From: Azospirillum sp. 47_25
GTDB lineage: Bacteria > Pseudomonadota > Alphaproteobacteria > RF32 > CAG-239
Assembly: GCA_001917125.1 (NCBI GenBank)
Contig: MNTU01000044.1
Span: forward strand, 1 to 64,000
DNA: 64,000 bases
Reading direction: 5' to 3'
The translations under genes were made by a program, and so were the position numbers. Each line of letters starts with the position of its first letter. Within the stretch, counting starts at the first letter, position 1. Below, in pieces: positions 63,701 to 64,000 of the stretch. The notes beneath the pieces were generated by a model. It had not been told where the DNA came from and did not search any database. It was given only the letters and a program-made list of their open reading frames with translations.

Positions 63701-64000
63701 CATGGAGCGGCTGGGGGTTAAAACCGCGGTGGAGGTTTTCCATAACATTAAAGTCGGCGATACGATTCGCGCCAAACTGGCCGGCTGTGTCAATTCGGTG
63801 CAGAAACGCATCAGCAAAAGCGGCAACAAATATGCCTTTGTCGAATTTTCCGATGCCACCAGCAACTTTGAAGGGCTGCTGTTTTCCGAAGGATTGGCCC
63901 GGTTTGAAAATGTGCTGAGTTCCGGTTTGCCGGTATTGGTCAGCATGAGCATCGACAAGCAGGAAGAGGACGGCCGCCCTCGCTGCATGATTAATAATGT
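60783..64000 (+). CDS. dnaE: DNA polymerase III alpha subunit DnaE (5' part)
   Basis: The frame is open from ATG 60783 (AGAGGAAAGA upstream) to the right edge: 1072 codons and 2 bases of a protein usually 1100–1200 aa long. The PHP domain is at the N-terminus (FVHLRVHTAYSLSEGAM). Polymerase motifs are PVGPGRGSGAGSIVAW, MPDFDVDFCQ with the catalytic Asp pair, YRQSGVHAAGVVI, FQFESPGM and SLYRPGPMDNIP. HhH follows (YALGAIKGVGAANM). The OB fold begins near the edge (VKVGDTIRA-like, then KRISKSGNKYAFVEFSD). It is the replicative polymerase. Confidence 0.97.
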   Translation, partial: MSEPKFVHLRVHTAYSLSEGAMQVPALIHKCHAQGIAAIAVTDTANMFGGKAFSKYASEEGVKPIMGCQFYLRNPDADDVLKSKGRVVEPDKIILLVMNDEGYHNIMKLMKIAYLDGPNLEKPQIRLQNLRELNAGLIALTGGVEGQIGRLLLENRKDEAEKTLVELKEIFPSRLYMEIMRIGLETEQRTEEDFINLAYKYDIPLVATNEAFFFDADMYEAHDALACIAAGEYVANDNRKKFSPNNRLRSEAEMIELFSDLPEAVESTVRIAERCNYLSKKVNPLLPIFECPDGKTQDEFITEEAYKGLDERMKAQVYFEGMTAEEKAEIDERYYARLEYELSVIKKMGFPGYFLIVSDFIRWSKGHGVPVGPGRGSGAGSIVAWSLKVTDLDPLKLDLLFERFLNPERINMPDFDVDFCQENRYKTIEYVQNKYGFDHVAQIITYGKLQSKAVIRDVARVLQMPYAQADRISKMIPPGVQGKNPTLQESLDQVSELEEMRQNDPQVNKLFDIAMKLEGLYRQSGVHAAGVVIGDRPLDQLVPLYKDPKSDMPVTQYDMKYVEETGLIKFDFLGLKTLTVIKRACDWVKKVHGVELDMDNINLDDRPTYELLQRGDTSAVFQFESPGMKDVHKQIKPDRFEDLIAIVSLYRPGPMDNIPSYIKRKHGEEDITYLHPQLEPILKETYGIMIYQEQVMNIARALGGYTMGGADKLRKVMGKKMRDEIPKQRKMFTEGAIKNGIEQATAEAIFDQMEKFASYGFNKSHAAAYSLISYQTAYLKAHYPVEFLCAVMSLDITNTEKLLLYKEECKKMGFEVLKPDINKSGADFAVEDGNIRYALGAIKGVGAANMQAIEDERRAHGPYKDLSDFIHRTDIKQINRRQMEQLAKAGAFDCLDKNRGKIFANIETIMQHIAAASELKTSSQASLFGTEELHTTVKLADKPDWPELEKLKLEAEAVGFYLSAHPLDSYARGMERLGVKTAVEVFHNIKVGDTIRAKLAGCVNSVQKRISKSGNKYAFVEFSDATSNFEGLLFSEGLARFENVLSSGLPVLVSMSIDKQEEDGRPRCMINN

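Overview
The window is bacterial chromosome and most probably alphaproteobacterial. Supporting points are the orders rodZ–ispG–hisS–prfA and ihfB–lapA–accD, a SUF iron-sulfur operon, PtsP/EI-Ntr, a YejAB-type uptake system, and many small lipoproteins. Together with the Cys-rich repeat protein at the left edge, these resemble uncultured gut Alphaproteobacteria; the placement is an inference from gene content, not from a marker-gene search. The core DNA has moderate GC. A block from about 16.5 to 28.96 kb is strikingly AT-rich and differs in gene content.

Layout. 1–0.9 kb: the 3' part of a Cys-rich repeat protein gene broken by two frame changes, one of them a 47-bp tandem duplication. 0.95–3.0 kb: a LysM/LytM lipoprotein and a PAS/degenerate-GGDEF protein on the minus strand. 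3.2–12 kb: a SUF gene set (sufB, a 52-aa protein, sufC, sufD, sufS, a DMT-type permease, a SufT-like DUF59 protein, sufE), followed without a gap by a SucC/SucD pair. SucD lacks the catalytic phospho-histidine (Tyr248) and has Gln for the partner Glu. 12–16.4 kb: comF, a Nudix hydrolase, small proteins, a 153-bp folded inverted-repeat element, murA and a lipoprotein.

16.5–28.96 kb: an accretion island at the 3' end of a tRNA-Thr(GGT) gene. It is divided by four copies of an attachment-site-like repeat into four segments. Segment 1 holds two unknown genes. Segment 2 holds a NERD protein and an SH3/superinfection-immunity membrane protein. Segment 3 holds a Fic protein, an unknown protein and a recombinase remnant. 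Segment 4 (8 kb) holds XRE/ImmA/HNH/DUF3892 genes, an EcoO109I-like restriction-modification pair, an HUH replication-type protein with repeat-rich flanks, and a decayed serine recombinase whose 3' end runs into the tRNA. The cargo is mostly defence-like. The decamer TTATCGGACT recurs only inside this block.

29–64 kb: core genes. These are two META-type lipoproteins, serS, a duplicated HD-domain protein, a large NlpC/CHAP-like protein, yejA/yejB without yejE/yejF, accA, rmuC, ihfB, lapA, accD, a HAD phosphatase, a GlgX-type debranching enzyme, a MEMO1–AMMECR1 fusion, an M49-like peptidase, sdaA, a one-lobe DEAD-like protein, isochorismatase and cupin proteins, ptsP, rodZ, ispG, hisS, prfA, and the 5' part of dnaE, which runs off the right edge.

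The two most notable items are the repeat-delimited defence island, whose recombinase C-terminus is rewritten by integration, and the SUF-linked SucCD pair that has lost key catalytic residues.
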